DNA from: Lysobacterales bacterium
GTDB taxonomy: Bacteria; Pseudomonadota; Gammaproteobacteria; Xanthomonadales; Rhodanobacteraceae
Assembly: GCA_013298265.1 (NCBI GenBank)
Contig: JAAFHE010000019.1
Span: forward strand, 1 to 14,698
DNA length: 14,698 bases
Reading direction: 5' to 3'
Made by a program: the position numbers and the translations under genes. This document shows positions 1-7,360 of the stretch, piece by piece. Within the stretch, counting starts at the first letter, position 1, and each line of letters opens with the position of its first letter. The notes beneath the pieces were generated by a model. The model saw only the letters and a list, made by a program, of their open reading frames with translations, searched no databases and was not told where the DNA came from.

Positions 1-510
1 CTGCGCAGCCTGGACCAGATGAACCAGCCGGCCGAAGCTGCAGCGCTGGCGGAACTCGCCGCGCTGCGCGCTCAGGTTGCCGCTCTGCCACTCGCCGCCG
101 CGCTGGACCGGCGCGAGGCCGGCACCGATTCGAAGCTCTGGCGTGCCCTGGGCCAGTTCGTGCGCGTCACGCGCACCGGCCCGGGTGGTGGCGCGGTCGC
201 CGATCCGGCCTTGCTGCGTAATTTCGTCGCGTTGGAACTGCGTGCCGCCGAACTGGCCTTGCTCGAACGCAACGATGCCGCGCTGCATGCGGCACTCGGG
301 CGCGCCCGAGCGCAGCTGGCGGACGGCTTCGCGGCCGATGACCCGGCCGTGGGCGCGGCACTCGCCGGACTGGGCCGCCTCGACGCGCAAAGCACCGCGG
401 CGGCGCCACGGCCGGTGCTGGGCGCGGCCTTGAAGGAACTGCGCAATCTGCGCACGGCACAGGGCCTGCAGCAGGCGCTGCCCCGTATCGATGGGACGCC
501 GGTTCCATGA
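1..510 (+). CDS. hemX: HemX-like protein, C-terminal part (5' truncated)
   Basis: The reading frame is open from the first base and ends at a TGA, so the window holds only the last ~169 residues; the N-terminal membrane anchor and coiled coil would lie upstream. The visible part is alanine/leucine-rich and helical. It has the family pattern of a tryptophan-containing segment (LWRALGQFVRVTR, about residues 46-58) followed by a helical stretch in which bases and acids alternate with Leu/Ala (ALELRAAELALLERND). HemX (often labelled uroporphyrinogen-III C-methyltransferase) is an inner-membrane protein encoded beside hemD and hemY; its catalytic role is doubtful, and proteins of this type lack a methyltransferase domain. 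The stop overlaps the hemY start by 4 bp (ATGA), implying translational coupling. The identification leans strongly on the adjacent hemY, because the fragment itself is of low complexity. Confidence 0.7.
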   Translation: MRSLDQMNQPAEAAALAELAALRAQVAALPLAAALDRREAGTDSKLWRALGQFVRVTRTGPGGGAVADPALLRNFVALELRAAELALLERNDAALHAALGRARAQLADGFAADDPAVGAALAGLGRLDAQSTAAAPRPVLGAALKELRNLRTAQGLQQALPRIDGTPVP

Positions 511-1766
511 GGTACTGGCTGGCGGGGCTGTTACTGGTGGCGGCCATGCTTGCAGCCGCGGTGGGCTATCACTGGCTGGCGAGCGATCCGGGCTACGTGC
601 TCGTGCGCCTGGGCAATACCAACTACGAAACCACGGCAGTCGTCGCGTTCATCGCGCTGCTGCTGCTCTGGGGACTGGTCGGCGTGGCCTGGCGCCTGGC
701 GCGCTGGCCGCTGCGGCTGTGGTTCCGCCGCGTACGCAAGAAGAGCCGCGAACGGCTGGCCAATGGTCTGGTCGCGCTGGCCGAGGGCCGTTATCTGCGC
801 GCGGAGAAGGAACTCGCGCGTGCGACCCAGTACCGCGAATTGCGTGCCCCGGCGATGCTGGCCACCGCCCGCGCGGCGTTGGCGCTCGGTGAAACGGCAC
901 GCGCCGAGGCGGCACTCGACGAAGCAGCCGAGACCGCGCCGGGTGCGGCGCTGGCCTTGCGGGCACGCCTGAAGCGCGAGCGCGGCGAAGTCGCCGAGGC
1001 GTATCGCCTGCTGTCCACCGAGGCGCGCACCACCACGCTGGTGCCGGCGGCCTGGGTCGAATACATCGAAGCGGCGCTCGCGACGGGTGAAGCCGAGGCG
1101 GCCATGAATGCGCTCGCGCCGCTCGCGCGGACCCAGGCACTGTCCGCGCCGACCTTCGCCGCGCTCGAGGCGCGCGTGCTGGCCGCGGCCCTGGCCGCGC
1201 AACGCAGCGCCGATGGACTCAACGAGCAGTGGGCCGCGCTAAGCCGCGCCCAGCGACGCGTGCCTGCGGCGCTGGCGGCGTACGCGCGGCGCATCGCCGA
1301 ACTGGGCCATCCGTTGCCGGGCATGAGCGAGATCGAGGCACATCTGCGCAAGGACTGGTCCGAACCCGTGGTGCAGGCCTACGCCGAACTGACCGGTGCC
1401 GATACGGGCGCACGTCTGCGCCAGGCCGAAGGCTGGCTGCGGCAACATCCGAACAGCGTCGTGCTGCTGGTGGCGCTCGGACGACTCTGCGTCGCCGGAC
1501 GTCTCTGGGGCAAGGCGCGCGAGTACCTCGAACGTTCACTCGCGATCAGCGAAACCGCGGCGAGCTGGGAAGTGCTCGGCGACTGCCATTCCGGCGAAGG
1601 CAGCCAGACACTGGCCGAGCACTGCTACCGCAACGCGCTGCGCCTTGCGCGCAACGAAGCCAGCGAACCGCTGCCTGGCACGGCGCCGCGACTCGGGCTG
1701 GACACGAAGGCTGCGGTCATCGAGCAGCGCAGCGAACACGGTGTGCCGCGATTGCCGGGGTTCTGA
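507..1766 (+). CDS. hemY: HemY, haem-biosynthesis-associated TPR membrane protein
   Basis: 419 residues, close to the usual length of proteobacterial HemY. Two membrane segments are visible near the N-terminus (about 4-24 and 44-62), flanking the family signature DPGYVLVRLGNTNYET (27-42), which would lie in the periplasmic loop. A basic patch (RRVRKKSRER, 74-83) follows on the cytoplasmic side, then a long alanine-rich helical domain of TPR-like repeats from about 85 to 385. The C-terminal repeat (AASWEVLGDC, then TLAEHCYRNALRLA, 351-381) is the best conserved part of the family. HemY is encoded with hemC, hemD and hemX; its exact role in porphyrin synthesis is unsettled, and it is not the protoporphyrinogen oxidase that bears the same name in Gram-positive bacteria. 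The ATG start overlaps the hemX stop by 4 bp. Confidence 0.92.
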   Translation: MRYWLAGLLLVAAMLAAAVGYHWLASDPGYVLVRLGNTNYETTAVVAFIALLLLWGLVGVAWRLARWPLRLWFRRVRKKSRERLANGLVALAEGRYLRAEKELARATQYRELRAPAMLATARAALALGETARAEAALDEAAETAPGAALALRARLKRERGEVAEAYRLLSTEARTTTLVPAAWVEYIEAALATGEAEAAMNALAPLARTQALSAPTFAALEARVLAAALAAQRSADGLNEQWAALSRAQRRVPAALAAYARRIAELGHPLPGMSEIEAHLRKDWSEPVVQAYAELTGADTGARLRQAEGWLRQHPNSVVLLVALGRLCVAGRLWGKAREYLERSLAISETAASWEVLGDCHSGEGSQTLAEHCYRNALRLARNEASEPLPGTAPRLGLDTKAAVIEQRSEHGVPRLPGF

Positions 1767-1821
1767 ACGGCGCCGCAGCAAATGAAGACAGTCTCGCCCT
1801 CGGGCAGCGTGTTAAGCGGGC

Positions 1822-1861
1822 TCCCGAAGCGGATGCGCGTTCGATCTTGCTTCGGGATTTT
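1822..1861 (+). terminator. Probable intrinsic terminator after hemY
   Basis: A perfect 9-bp inverted repeat, TCCCGAAGC (1822-1830) and GCTTCGGGA (1849-1857), encloses an 18-nt loop and is followed directly by TTTT (1858-1861). It lies about 55 bp past the hemY stop, in the 140-bp spacer between the convergent hemY and DUF2845 genes. The T-run is on the + strand only, so it should serve hemY. The long loop and short T-run lower certainty. Confidence 0.55.
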
Positions 1862-1906
1862 CCGATCGGGTGCGAGCGGTCCGGACGTGCGACGGCCCTT
1901 GACGCT

Positions 1907-2467
1907 TCAGCGCCCTTCGGTATCGACGCTCATAAGGCGTCCGTTCTGGAGCGTCAGGACGCGCAGCAGGCGCGAGCTGCCGAGGTCATAGGTCCATTCT
2001 TCCACGCGTACCGGCGTATAGCGCTCGTTGCCGGCGTTGTCGCGGCGGACATTGGCGCGGCGCTGGTTGCGCCGCCCGGCTGGCTCGCCGCAGTAGGCGA
2101 CGATCTCGCCGGCGCTGGTGCCAGCGGTCAGTCCGTCGAGATTGCAGCTGTCGCCGAGCGTGTTCACGCCGTAGCCCAGGGTTTCCTCGTGCTCCAGGCG
2201 GCCGTTGAGGAACAGCAGCCGCACCATGAGCCGGCGCGGACCGAAGTTGTAGTACCAGACGTCGTAGACGTCCTCGATCTGGGTTTCCAGCGGGCCGTTC
2301 GCACCACGCACGCTGACGCTCGCGAACTGGTCGACATAGAACGGTTCGCCACAGCGCTCGCGCACGGCAAAATCGCGATCGCCGTCGGCCACCACGCGCG
2401 TGCCGCAGCGCAGGGCATGGGCAGGCGCGGCCAGGAGCAGCAGGCACAGCAGGACGAGTCGCTTCAT
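1907..2467 (-). CDS. DUF2845 secreted protein with internal duplication
   Basis: 186 residues. The N-terminus is a clear Sec signal peptide: MKR, a leucine-rich core, and an Ala-x-Ala site at AHA (16-18), cleaving before LRCG. The mature protein begins with RCG (20-22) and carries two copies of one motif: CGEP (39-42) followed by VWYYNFGPRRL (70-80) and FLNGRL (86-91), then CGEP (126-129) followed by EEWTYDLGSSRL (156-167) and LQNGRL (173-178). This matches the DUF2845 family of periplasmic proteins of unknown function; the W-Y-G-L-NGRL strand pattern recalls the BamE/SmpA fold. Four cysteines (21, 39, 108, 126) could form disulfides in the periplasm. Its ATG overlaps the stop of the upstream reductase gene by 4 bp, so it is probably translated from the same mRNA. 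Confidence 0.85.
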   Translation of the reverse strand: MKRLVLLCLLLLAAPAHALRCGTRVVADGDRDFAVRERCGEPFYVDQFASVSVRGANGPLETQIEDVYDVWYYNFGPRRLMVRLLFLNGRLEHEETLGYGVNTLGDSCNLDGLTAGTSAGEIVAYCGEPAGRRNQRRANVRRDNAGNERYTPVRVEEWTYDLGSSRLLRVLTLQNGRLMSVDTEGR

Positions 2468-3552
2468 AGTCCGTGGATCCCGGCGCGGTTGCTGAGGATG
2501 TGCGCCAGGACATCCGGCGCATAGTCGAAACTGTCGTAGTACAGCCGGTCTTCGTCCAGTCCCGCGGCGACGAAGCTGCGCCGGCCCGCATCGATCATCG
2601 CCGGCGGCCCGCTCATGTAGATGTCAAAGCCGGACAGGTCCGCATGATCCTCAAGCACGGCTTCGTGAACGAGGCCGCTGCGCAAGCCATTGCTGGCCTC
2701 CGGGTCGGAGACCACCGGCACATAGTGGAAGTTCGAAAACTGCTGCATCCAGTGCTGAGGCAGCGGCGCCTGATACAGGTCCTCGGCGCAGCGTGCGCCC
2801 CAGTACAGCTGCAGCGACCGACGCGTGCCCAGGTGCAGGAAATGCTCGATCAGCGCCTTCACTGGCGCGAAGCCGGTGCCACCGGCGACGAACAGCATGG
2901 GCCGCTCGGAATCCTCGCGCGGCACGAAGGTGCCCAGTGGCCCTTCGACGTGCAGCACATCGCCGGGCTGCAGCGCGTCGAAGACATGGCCGGTGAAACC
3001 GCCGCCTGCTACATGGCGGATATGCAGCTCGATGTGCGCATCGCCTTCGGGCGCGTTGGCGATCGAGAACGCGCGGCGCTTGCCGTCGGCCAGCAGCACG
3101 TCGAGATACTGGCCGGCGAGCCGGTTCAGCCGTTCGCCGTGCGGCGGCTGCAGGATCAGCTGCATCACGTCAGCGGCGAGTAGCTGCTTGCGCCCGACTG
3201 TCAGCGCCAGCACGCGCCGTGGCATGTCGGCGACCGAGGCGACCTCGCGCGCGAGCAGGGTCAGGTCGCTCGTCGGCAAGGCCTGGCACAGCAGGATCTG
3301 GTGCCTCGCCTGCTCGCTGGCGTTGAGCCCCGCCGGCGGATTGCGCGGGTAGGCCACCTCGCCGGAGACGAGGCTGGCCTTGCAACTGCCGCAGACTCCG
3401 GCAAGGCAGGAATACGGCAGGGCCAGGCCGGCGCGCTGCGCGGCTTCGAGCACACTTTCGCCCGGCTGCACATCGAAGCGCTTGCCGCTGGCCTGCAGGG
3501 TAACGGTATGAATCACGCAGCGATCCGCTGGAATGACGCGCGATTGTCGCAT
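2464..3552 (-). CDS. 2Fe-2S ferredoxin / FAD / NAD(P)H reductase (CDP-6-deoxy-delta-3,4-glucoseen reductase-like)
   Basis: 362 residues from ATG 3552. An N-terminal plant-type ferredoxin domain carries the 2Fe-2S ligands Cys49, Cys54, Cys57 (CLAGVCGSC) and Cys89. Next come the flavin-binding barrel with RAFSIANAP (160-168), GPLGTFV (204-210), and the nucleotide-binding domain with VAGGTGFAP (222-230) and YMSGPPAMI (312-320). The order Fd-FAD-NAD is that of CDP-6-deoxy-glucoseen reductase (AscD/RfbI-like) and phenol or toluene oxygenase reductases. Electrons should run from NAD(P)H through FAD and the cluster to an unknown acceptor. No dideoxysugar or oxygenase genes are nearby, so the annotation as a sugar enzyme is doubtful. 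GTG at 3516 is an equally good start, giving an N-terminus VIHTVTLQ as in relatives; neither start has a strong Shine-Dalgarno. It is cotranscribed with the downstream DUF2845 gene (ATGA overlap). Confidence 0.88.
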   Translation of the reverse strand: MRQSRVIPADRCVIHTVTLQASGKRFDVQPGESVLEAAQRAGLALPYSCLAGVCGSCKASLVSGEVAYPRNPPAGLNASEQARHQILLCQALPTSDLTLLAREVASVADMPRRVLALTVGRKQLLAADVMQLILQPPHGERLNRLAGQYLDVLLADGKRRAFSIANAPEGDAHIELHIRHVAGGGFTGHVFDALQPGDVLHVEGPLGTFVPREDSERPMLFVAGGTGFAPVKALIEHFLHLGTRRSLQLYWGARCAEDLYQAPLPQHWMQQFSNFHYVPVVSDPEASNGLRSGLVHEAVLEDHADLSGFDIYMSGPPAMIDAGRRSFVAAGLDEDRLYYDSFDYAPDVLAHILSNRAGIHGL

Positions 3553-3619
3553 GCGTCGGCGTGATCGGCGGGCAGGCTGATCCAGACAGGGCCGCTTCAG
3601 CCAGCGGCGGCCTGCGCCC

Positions 3620-3648
3620 TTCCGGCGCGCGCCGCGAACCGGTCTAAT
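3620..3648 (+). promoter_or_regulatory. Weak candidate sigma-70 promoter for the thioesterase-srkA unit
   Basis: TCTAAT (3643-3648) differs from the -10 consensus at one base. The hexamer 17 bp upstream (3620-3625, TTCCGG) matches the -35 consensus poorly. It lies 30 bp before the thioesterase ATG in a 125-bp divergent spacer, which must hold promoters for both directions. No convincing counterpart was seen for the minus-strand reductase. Confidence 0.3.
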
Positions 3649-3677
3649 CGCCGCTTCGTTCCCTACGCGAGTCCGCC

Positions 3678-4115
3678 ATGAGCCTCTGGAAGCAGCATAC
3701 CGACCTCGCCACGATGAACAGCTGGAACGAGGGCACGGCAGGCCAGTCGCTTGGCATCCGCTTCACCGAGATCGGCCCGGACTTCCTGCGCGGCACCATG
3801 CCGGTCGACGCGCGCACGCGCCAGCCGTTCGGCCTGCTGCACGGCGGCGCGTCGGTGCTGCTGGCCGAAACGCTGGGCAGCCTCGCGGCAAATCTCTGCC
3901 TCGACCCGGCCGTGGAACTGGCGGTGGGCCTGGACATCAACGCCAACCACCTGCGTGCCGTGCAATCCGGCGAAGTCACCGGCACGGCCTCGCCGCTGCA
4001 CATCGGCCGCACGACTCAGGTCTGGGAGATCCGCATCGTCACCGACACGAACGAGCTGTGCTGCATCGCGCGCCTGACCATGGCGGTCGTGCCGCGCCGC
4101 GACCGGCGCGCGTGA
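3678..4115 (+). CDS. Hotdog-fold acyl-CoA thioesterase (PaaI/YdiI-like)
   Basis: 145 residues, a single hotdog domain of usual size. The family core is FGLLHGGASVLLAETLGSLA (51-70): the HGG at 55-57 precedes the central hotdog helix, and Glu64 corresponds to the catalytic carboxylate of YdiI/PaaI-type thioesterases. A second conserved segment, VGLDINANHLRAV (83-95), forms the following strands. It should hydrolyse an acyl- or aroyl-CoA to the free acid in the cytoplasm; E. coli YdiI acts on 1,4-dihydroxy-2-naphthoyl-CoA, but substrates differ widely and no menaquinone gene is in view. The ATG lacks a clear Shine-Dalgarno. The stop overlaps the srkA GTG by 4 bp (GTGA), so the two are likely translationally coupled. 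Confidence 0.88.
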   Translation: MSLWKQHTDLATMNSWNEGTAGQSLGIRFTEIGPDFLRGTMPVDARTRQPFGLLHGGASVLLAETLGSLAANLCLDPAVELAVGLDINANHLRAVQSGEVTGTASPLHIGRTTQVWEIRIVTDTNELCCIARLTMAVVPRRDRRA

Positions 4116-5059
4116 GCGCGCTCGCCCCCTATGCGGACCTGAATCCGGAGCGCGTACTGGCCGCGGTCGAGGCGCTGGGCCTGTACACCGACGGCCGCCT
4201 GCTCGCGCTCAACAGCTATGAGAATCGCGTCTACCAGGTCGGCATCGAGGACGCGGCACCGGTCGTGGCCAAGTTCTACCGACCTGGACGCTGGTCCGAC
4301 GCGGCCATCGCTGAGGAGCACGCATTCGCGGCCGAACTGGCCGCGGCCGAATTGCCAGTGGTCGCGCCGCTGGTGCTCCACGGCCGCAGCCTGCACACGA
4401 CCGGCCTGCACCGCCTTGCGCTGTACCCACGCCGCGGTGGTCGCGCGCCGCAGCTGGAATCAGCCGAGCACCTGCAGTGGATGGGCCGGCTCATCGCGCG
4501 CATCCACGGCATCGGCGCGCGGCAGCGCTTCGCCGCGCGCGGCGCGATCGACCTCGCCACGTTCCTGCATGCACCGGCCGCGGCGGTACTGGCCTCGCCG
4601 CTGTTGCCGCCGACTTCAGCAGCGCGCTATCGCAGCGCCATCGCCGCGCTGGACACGCCGTTGCAGCAGCGCTTCGATGCAATCCAGCCGCAGTACCTGC
4701 GCCTGCACGGTGACTGCCATCCGGGCAACGTGCTGTGGACCGATCACGGCCCGCACTTCGTCGACCTGGACGATGCGCGCCTGGGTCCGGCGGTGCAGGA
4801 TCTGTGGATGCTGGCCAACGACCCGCGCGCGCTCGACCTCCTGCTCGAAGGCTATGCGGAGTTCCGCGATTTCAATCCGGCCGAGCTCGCTCTGGTCGAG
4901 CCGTTGCGCACGCTGCGCCAGGTGCACTGGGCTGGCTGGATCGCGCAGCGCTGGCACGACCCTGCTTTTCCGCACGCCTTCGCGTTCGTCGGCGAGGCAC
5001 GCTGGTGGGAACAGCACATCGCCGATCTCAACGAGGCGGCGTTGCGGCTGCAGGAATAA
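4112..5059 (+). CDS. srkA: SrkA (YihE/RdoA) stress-response Ser/Thr protein kinase
   Basis: 315 residues from GTG 4112. This start was chosen because it overlaps the previous stop (GTGA), and an upstream extension would read through the thioesterase end. The protein follows E. coli SrkA closely in order and content: LNSYENRVYQ (33-42), the nucleotide-binding lysine in VVAKFYRP (Lys54), EEHAFA (68-73), the catalytic-loop motif LHGDCHPGN (198-206, Asp201), the metal-binding VDLDDA (217-222, Asp218), then GPAVQDLWML (225-234) and EPLRTLR (263-269). SrkA is a cytoplasmic kinase of the choline/aminoglycoside-kinase fold; in E. coli it protects against oxidative stress and MazF-linked death. In E. 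coli it precedes dsbA; here it follows a thioesterase and is followed, one base after its stop, by an inverted-repeat element. Confidence 0.95.
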   Translation: MSALAPYADLNPERVLAAVEALGLYTDGRLLALNSYENRVYQVGIEDAAPVVAKFYRPGRWSDAAIAEEHAFAAELAAAELPVVAPLVLHGRSLHTTGLHRLALYPRRGGRAPQLESAEHLQWMGRLIARIHGIGARQRFAARGAIDLATFLHAPAAAVLASPLLPPTSAARYRSAIAALDTPLQQRFDAIQPQYLRLHGDCHPGNVLWTDHGPHFVDLDDARLGPAVQDLWMLANDPRALDLLLEGYAEFRDFNPAELALVEPLRTLRQVHWAGWIAQRWHDPAFPHAFAFVGEARWWEQHIADLNEAALRLQE

Positions 5060-5060
5060 T

Positions 5061-5208
5061 TAACAGGTTGTCGAGAAAGGGGCGGAAGCCCCTTTATCAA
5101 TCGCTTACGCGATCGACGTCACCCTTCCCGAGTAGATCGCTTACACGATCTACTCTCGGGCGATCCATTCCGGATCGCGTTAGCCGGCGGTTTCTCAACA
5201 GCCTGCTA
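5061..5208. repeat. Putative MITE-like inverted-repeat element, ~148 bp
   Basis: The 18-nt ends TAACAGGTTGTCGAGAAA (5061-5078) and the reverse complement of 5191-5208, TAGCAGGCTGTTGAGAAA, match at 15 of 18 positions. Both ends begin with TA, consistent with a TA target duplication around a 144-bp core (5063-5206). Inside are tandem hairpins: an 8-bp GC-rich stem at 5076-5095; ATCGC-TTAC-GCGAT at 5100-5113; a 10-bp stem GAGTAGATCG/CGATCTACTC (5130-5139, 5146-5155) extended by CCC/GGG; and CGATCC/GGATCG (5161-5177). The motif ATCGCTTAC/GATCGCTTACAC recurs in two of them. The block is visibly less GC-rich than its surroundings and has no credible ORF. It starts one base after the srkA stop. Family and mobility are inferred, since only one copy is in the window. 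Confidence 0.6.
5076..5097 (+). terminator. Hairpin with short T-run after srkA
   Basis: AAAGGGGC (5076-5083) and GCCCCTTT (5088-5095) form a perfect 8-bp stem around a GGAA loop, followed by AT and preceded by AAA. It lies 17 bp past the srkA stop and inside the inverted-repeat element. It could act as a terminator in either orientation, but the T-tract is only the three Ts of the stem, so strength is uncertain. Confidence 0.45.
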
Positions 5209-5262
5209 GACGCAACGCGCTTTCATTGGCGCAGTCTGGCGCGCTTGGTTAACCTTGCACCG

Positions 5263-6102
5263 ATGAATGCCGCCGCCGATACCGCTGTGACCGCCGCTCG
5301 CCCCGATCGCCTGCGCCCGCTGCGGTACCTGTGGCGCTCTCCGGTACTGCTGGTTCATCTGCTGATCGCGCTGCCGCTTGCGCTGATGGTGATCAACCCG
5401 CTGGGCGCGCGCCTGCGCATCGGCGGCCAGCGCCTGGACCACTGGATGACCTCCTGGTGGTCGCGCTGGCTCGTACGCATCTTCGGATTTCGCATACGCC
5501 GCTTCGGGGAACCTCAGCCGGGCGCCGTTCTGTTCGTCGCCAATCACGTTTCCTGGCTCGACATCGAACTGCTTCACAGCCAGACCTTCCTGTGCTTCGT
5601 GGCCAAGGCCGAGATCGGGCGCTGGCCGCTGATCGGCTGGCTCGCAGCGCGCGCCGGCACCATCTATCACCAGCGCGGCAGCGGTCATTCGCTGGCCGCG
5701 GTCATGCAGCGCGTGGTCGAGCGGCTGCGCGACGGCCTGCCGGTCGGGGTGTTCCCCGAAGGCGGCACTGGCGCGGGCGACCGCGTGCGCACGTTCCACG
5801 CGCGCATCTTTCAGGTTGCGGTCGACGCGGCAGTGCCGGTGCAGCCGGTCGCGCTGCGCTACGGCAACGACGGACGCCAGGATCTGGCCGTGCCGTTCGG
5901 TCCGGGCGAGAGTTTCGTCGGCAATTTCCTGCGCGTGCTGGGCGGACCTGGCATGACGGCCGAAGTGCATTTCTGTACGCCGATACCGGTCAGCGGCGAA
6001 GAGGGCCGCCGCCGTATTGCGGAGCGTGCGCGCGGCGAAATCTGCGTCGCGCTCGGCCTGCCCGAGACGAACGAACGTAGCGGCAGCGCCGCCGAGGACT
6101 GA
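5263..6102 (+). CDS. 1-acyl-sn-glycerol-3-phosphate acyltransferase family (PlsC-like)
   Basis: 279 residues from ATG 5263; the open frame upstream runs only through the inverted-repeat element and the srkA shadow, so it is not used. A hydrophobic segment at about 28-45 should anchor the protein in the inner membrane. The acyltransferase motifs are in order: ANHVSWLD (93-100, the HxxxxD catalytic pair His95/Asp100), the glycerophosphate-binding FPEGG (164-168) with a following GTGAGDRVRTFHA, and VPVQPVALRY (191-200). The expected reaction is transfer of an acyl group to a lysophospholipid, normally lysophosphatidate to phosphatidate. The length is slightly above E. coli PlsC, and other LPLAT substrates such as ornithine lipids are possible. 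No clear Shine-Dalgarno precedes the ATG. The next gene begins 34 bp downstream in the same direction. Confidence 0.9.
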   Translation: MNAAADTAVTAARPDRLRPLRYLWRSPVLLVHLLIALPLALMVINPLGARLRIGGQRLDHWMTSWWSRWLVRIFGFRIRRFGEPQPGAVLFVANHVSWLDIELLHSQTFLCFVAKAEIGRWPLIGWLAARAGTIYHQRGSGHSLAAVMQRVVERLRDGLPVGVFPEGGTGAGDRVRTFHARIFQVAVDAAVPVQPVALRYGNDGRQDLAVPFGPGESFVGNFLRVLGGPGMTAEVHFCTPIPVSGEEGRRRIAERARGEICVALGLPETNERSGSAAED

Positions 6103-6136
6103 TTCCATCACTGCCGACCGCGAGCCCATCCCACCT

Positions 6137-7126
6137 GTGCGTGCCACCGATTTCCGTCCCCACCGCCTGCTGCGCAATGCGCACATACAGTCCGTGCTGG
6201 CCTCCAGCGGCATGCGCCGCTGGCTGTTCCGCAAGCGGCGCGCACTGCTGGAGGCACAGTCGATCGAGCTGATCCTCGATTGCGGCGACGGTGTGCGCCT
6301 GCAGGGCTTCCACTCGCCGCAGCAGGTGCGCGAAGAGGCGCGCGGCCTGGTGGTGCTGCTGCACGGCTGGGAAGGCAGCGTACAGTCGAGCTACCTGCTG
6401 CATACCGGCGCGCGGCTGCTCGCCGAGGGCTGGGACGTGTTCCGGCTCAACTTCCGCGATCACGGCCAGACGCATCACCTGAATCCGGAGATGTTCCATT
6501 CCTGCCGCCTCGACGAAGTTGTTGGCGCGCTGCAGGAGATCGCGCGCCGTTATGCGCCGCAGAAACTGGTCCTCGTCGGATTCTCGCTCGGTGGCAACTT
6601 CGCGCTGCGCGTCGCGCTGCGCGCGCCGGCCGTTGCGCTGCCACTGAGCTACGCGCTCGCGGTCTGTCCGGCCGTGCACCCGCCCGACATCCTCAGCGCA
6701 ATCGAGCGGGCGCCCTGGTTCTACCACGCGTATTTCATGCTCAAGTGGCGCGAATCCCTGCGCCGCAAGCAGCGCCTGTTTCCCGAGGCCGCGCGCTTCA
6801 GCCGCTCCGAACTCGGCGCCTCGATGCGCCAGCTGACCGCAACGATGGTCGAGCGGCACACCGACTTCGGCACGCTGGACGCCTACCTGGACGGCTATTC
6901 CATCGCCGGCGACCGGCTTGCCGATCTGGCCGTGCCGGCGACGATCCTGACCGCCTCGGACGACCCCATCATCCCGGTGGAAGGCTTCCACCAGCTCCGG
7001 CTGTCGGCGAGCACCGAGCTGGAAATCGCGCCGTCCGGCGGGCATTGCGGCTTCATCCGCGACTTCAGCCTGCATAGCTGGACCGAGGATTTCATCGCCG
7101 AGCGGCTGGGCCGGCTCGCGGCCTGA
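6137..7126 (+). CDS. YheT-like alpha/beta-fold hydrolase (COG0429 type)
   Basis: 329 residues from GTG 6137. The only in-frame alternatives upstream (TTG 6017, GTG 6026) lie deep inside the acyltransferase gene. The N-terminus FRPHRLLRNAHIQSVLAS (residues 6-23 from the GTG) matches the YheT opening, in which a short conserved segment (N-x-H-x-Q-T/S) precedes the hydrolase domain. The oxyanion-region motif is LLHGWEGS (74-81), the nucleophile elbow GFSLGGN (148-154, Ser150), the acid is probably Asp275 or Asp276 in ASDDPIIP, and the histidine is His303 in GGHCGFI. The triad is therefore complete and an active esterase/lipase-type hydrolase is expected. The physiological substrate of YheT is unknown; the neighbouring acyltransferase and thioesterase suggest acyl or lipid substrates. 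A terminator-like hairpin follows 21 bp after the stop. Confidence 0.87.
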   Translation: MRATDFRPHRLLRNAHIQSVLASSGMRRWLFRKRRALLEAQSIELILDCGDGVRLQGFHSPQQVREEARGLVVLLHGWEGSVQSSYLLHTGARLLAEGWDVFRLNFRDHGQTHHLNPEMFHSCRLDEVVGALQEIARRYAPQKLVLVGFSLGGNFALRVALRAPAVALPLSYALAVCPAVHPPDILSAIERAPWFYHAYFMLKWRESLRRKQRLFPEAARFSRSELGASMRQLTATMVERHTDFGTLDAYLDGYSIAGDRLADLAVPATILTASDDPIIPVEGFHQLRLSASTELEIAPSGGHCGFIRDFSLHSWTEDFIAERLGRLAA

Positions 7127-7146
7127 GGCAGTCGGTGCGTCGATTC

Positions 7147-7180
7147 TTCAACGCCGCCGACCGGTCCCGGCGTTGAATTT
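7147..7180 (+). terminator. Probable intrinsic terminator after the hydrolase gene
   Basis: A perfect 10-bp inverted repeat, TTCAACGCCG (7147-7156) and CGGCGTTGAA (7168-7177), with an 11-nt loop and followed by TTT (7178-7180). It begins 21 bp after the stop. The remaining spacer to the next gene, about 180 bp, contains CATAAT at 7310-7315 as a possible -10 element but no recognisable -35. Confidence 0.6.
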
Positions 7181-7360
7181 CGAAGCCGGACCGGCAAGCC
7201 GCTATGACACCTTTCGGAAACCCGCGGCCGCGCTGTGCAGGCGCGTTGCCCCAGTTGGCGGGGTGCGGAACGCCGCCGCCGCCGCGAGGCGTCAGCGCGG
7301 CGGCTGCGGCATAATCGGCGGCTCGCGCCCGCGCGCCCGTTCTCCTCGAAGTGGATCCCC

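Noticed and set aside
1229..2524. 431-aa plus-strand ORF spanning hemY and the DUF2845 gene
   Set aside because: It is a shadow: it overlaps two recognised genes in other frames and reads as low-complexity Arg/Ala sequence without domains.
5990..7075. 361-aa minus-strand ORF opposite the hydrolase gene
   Set aside because: Antisense shadow; the plus-strand protein has a complete catalytic triad and family N-terminus.
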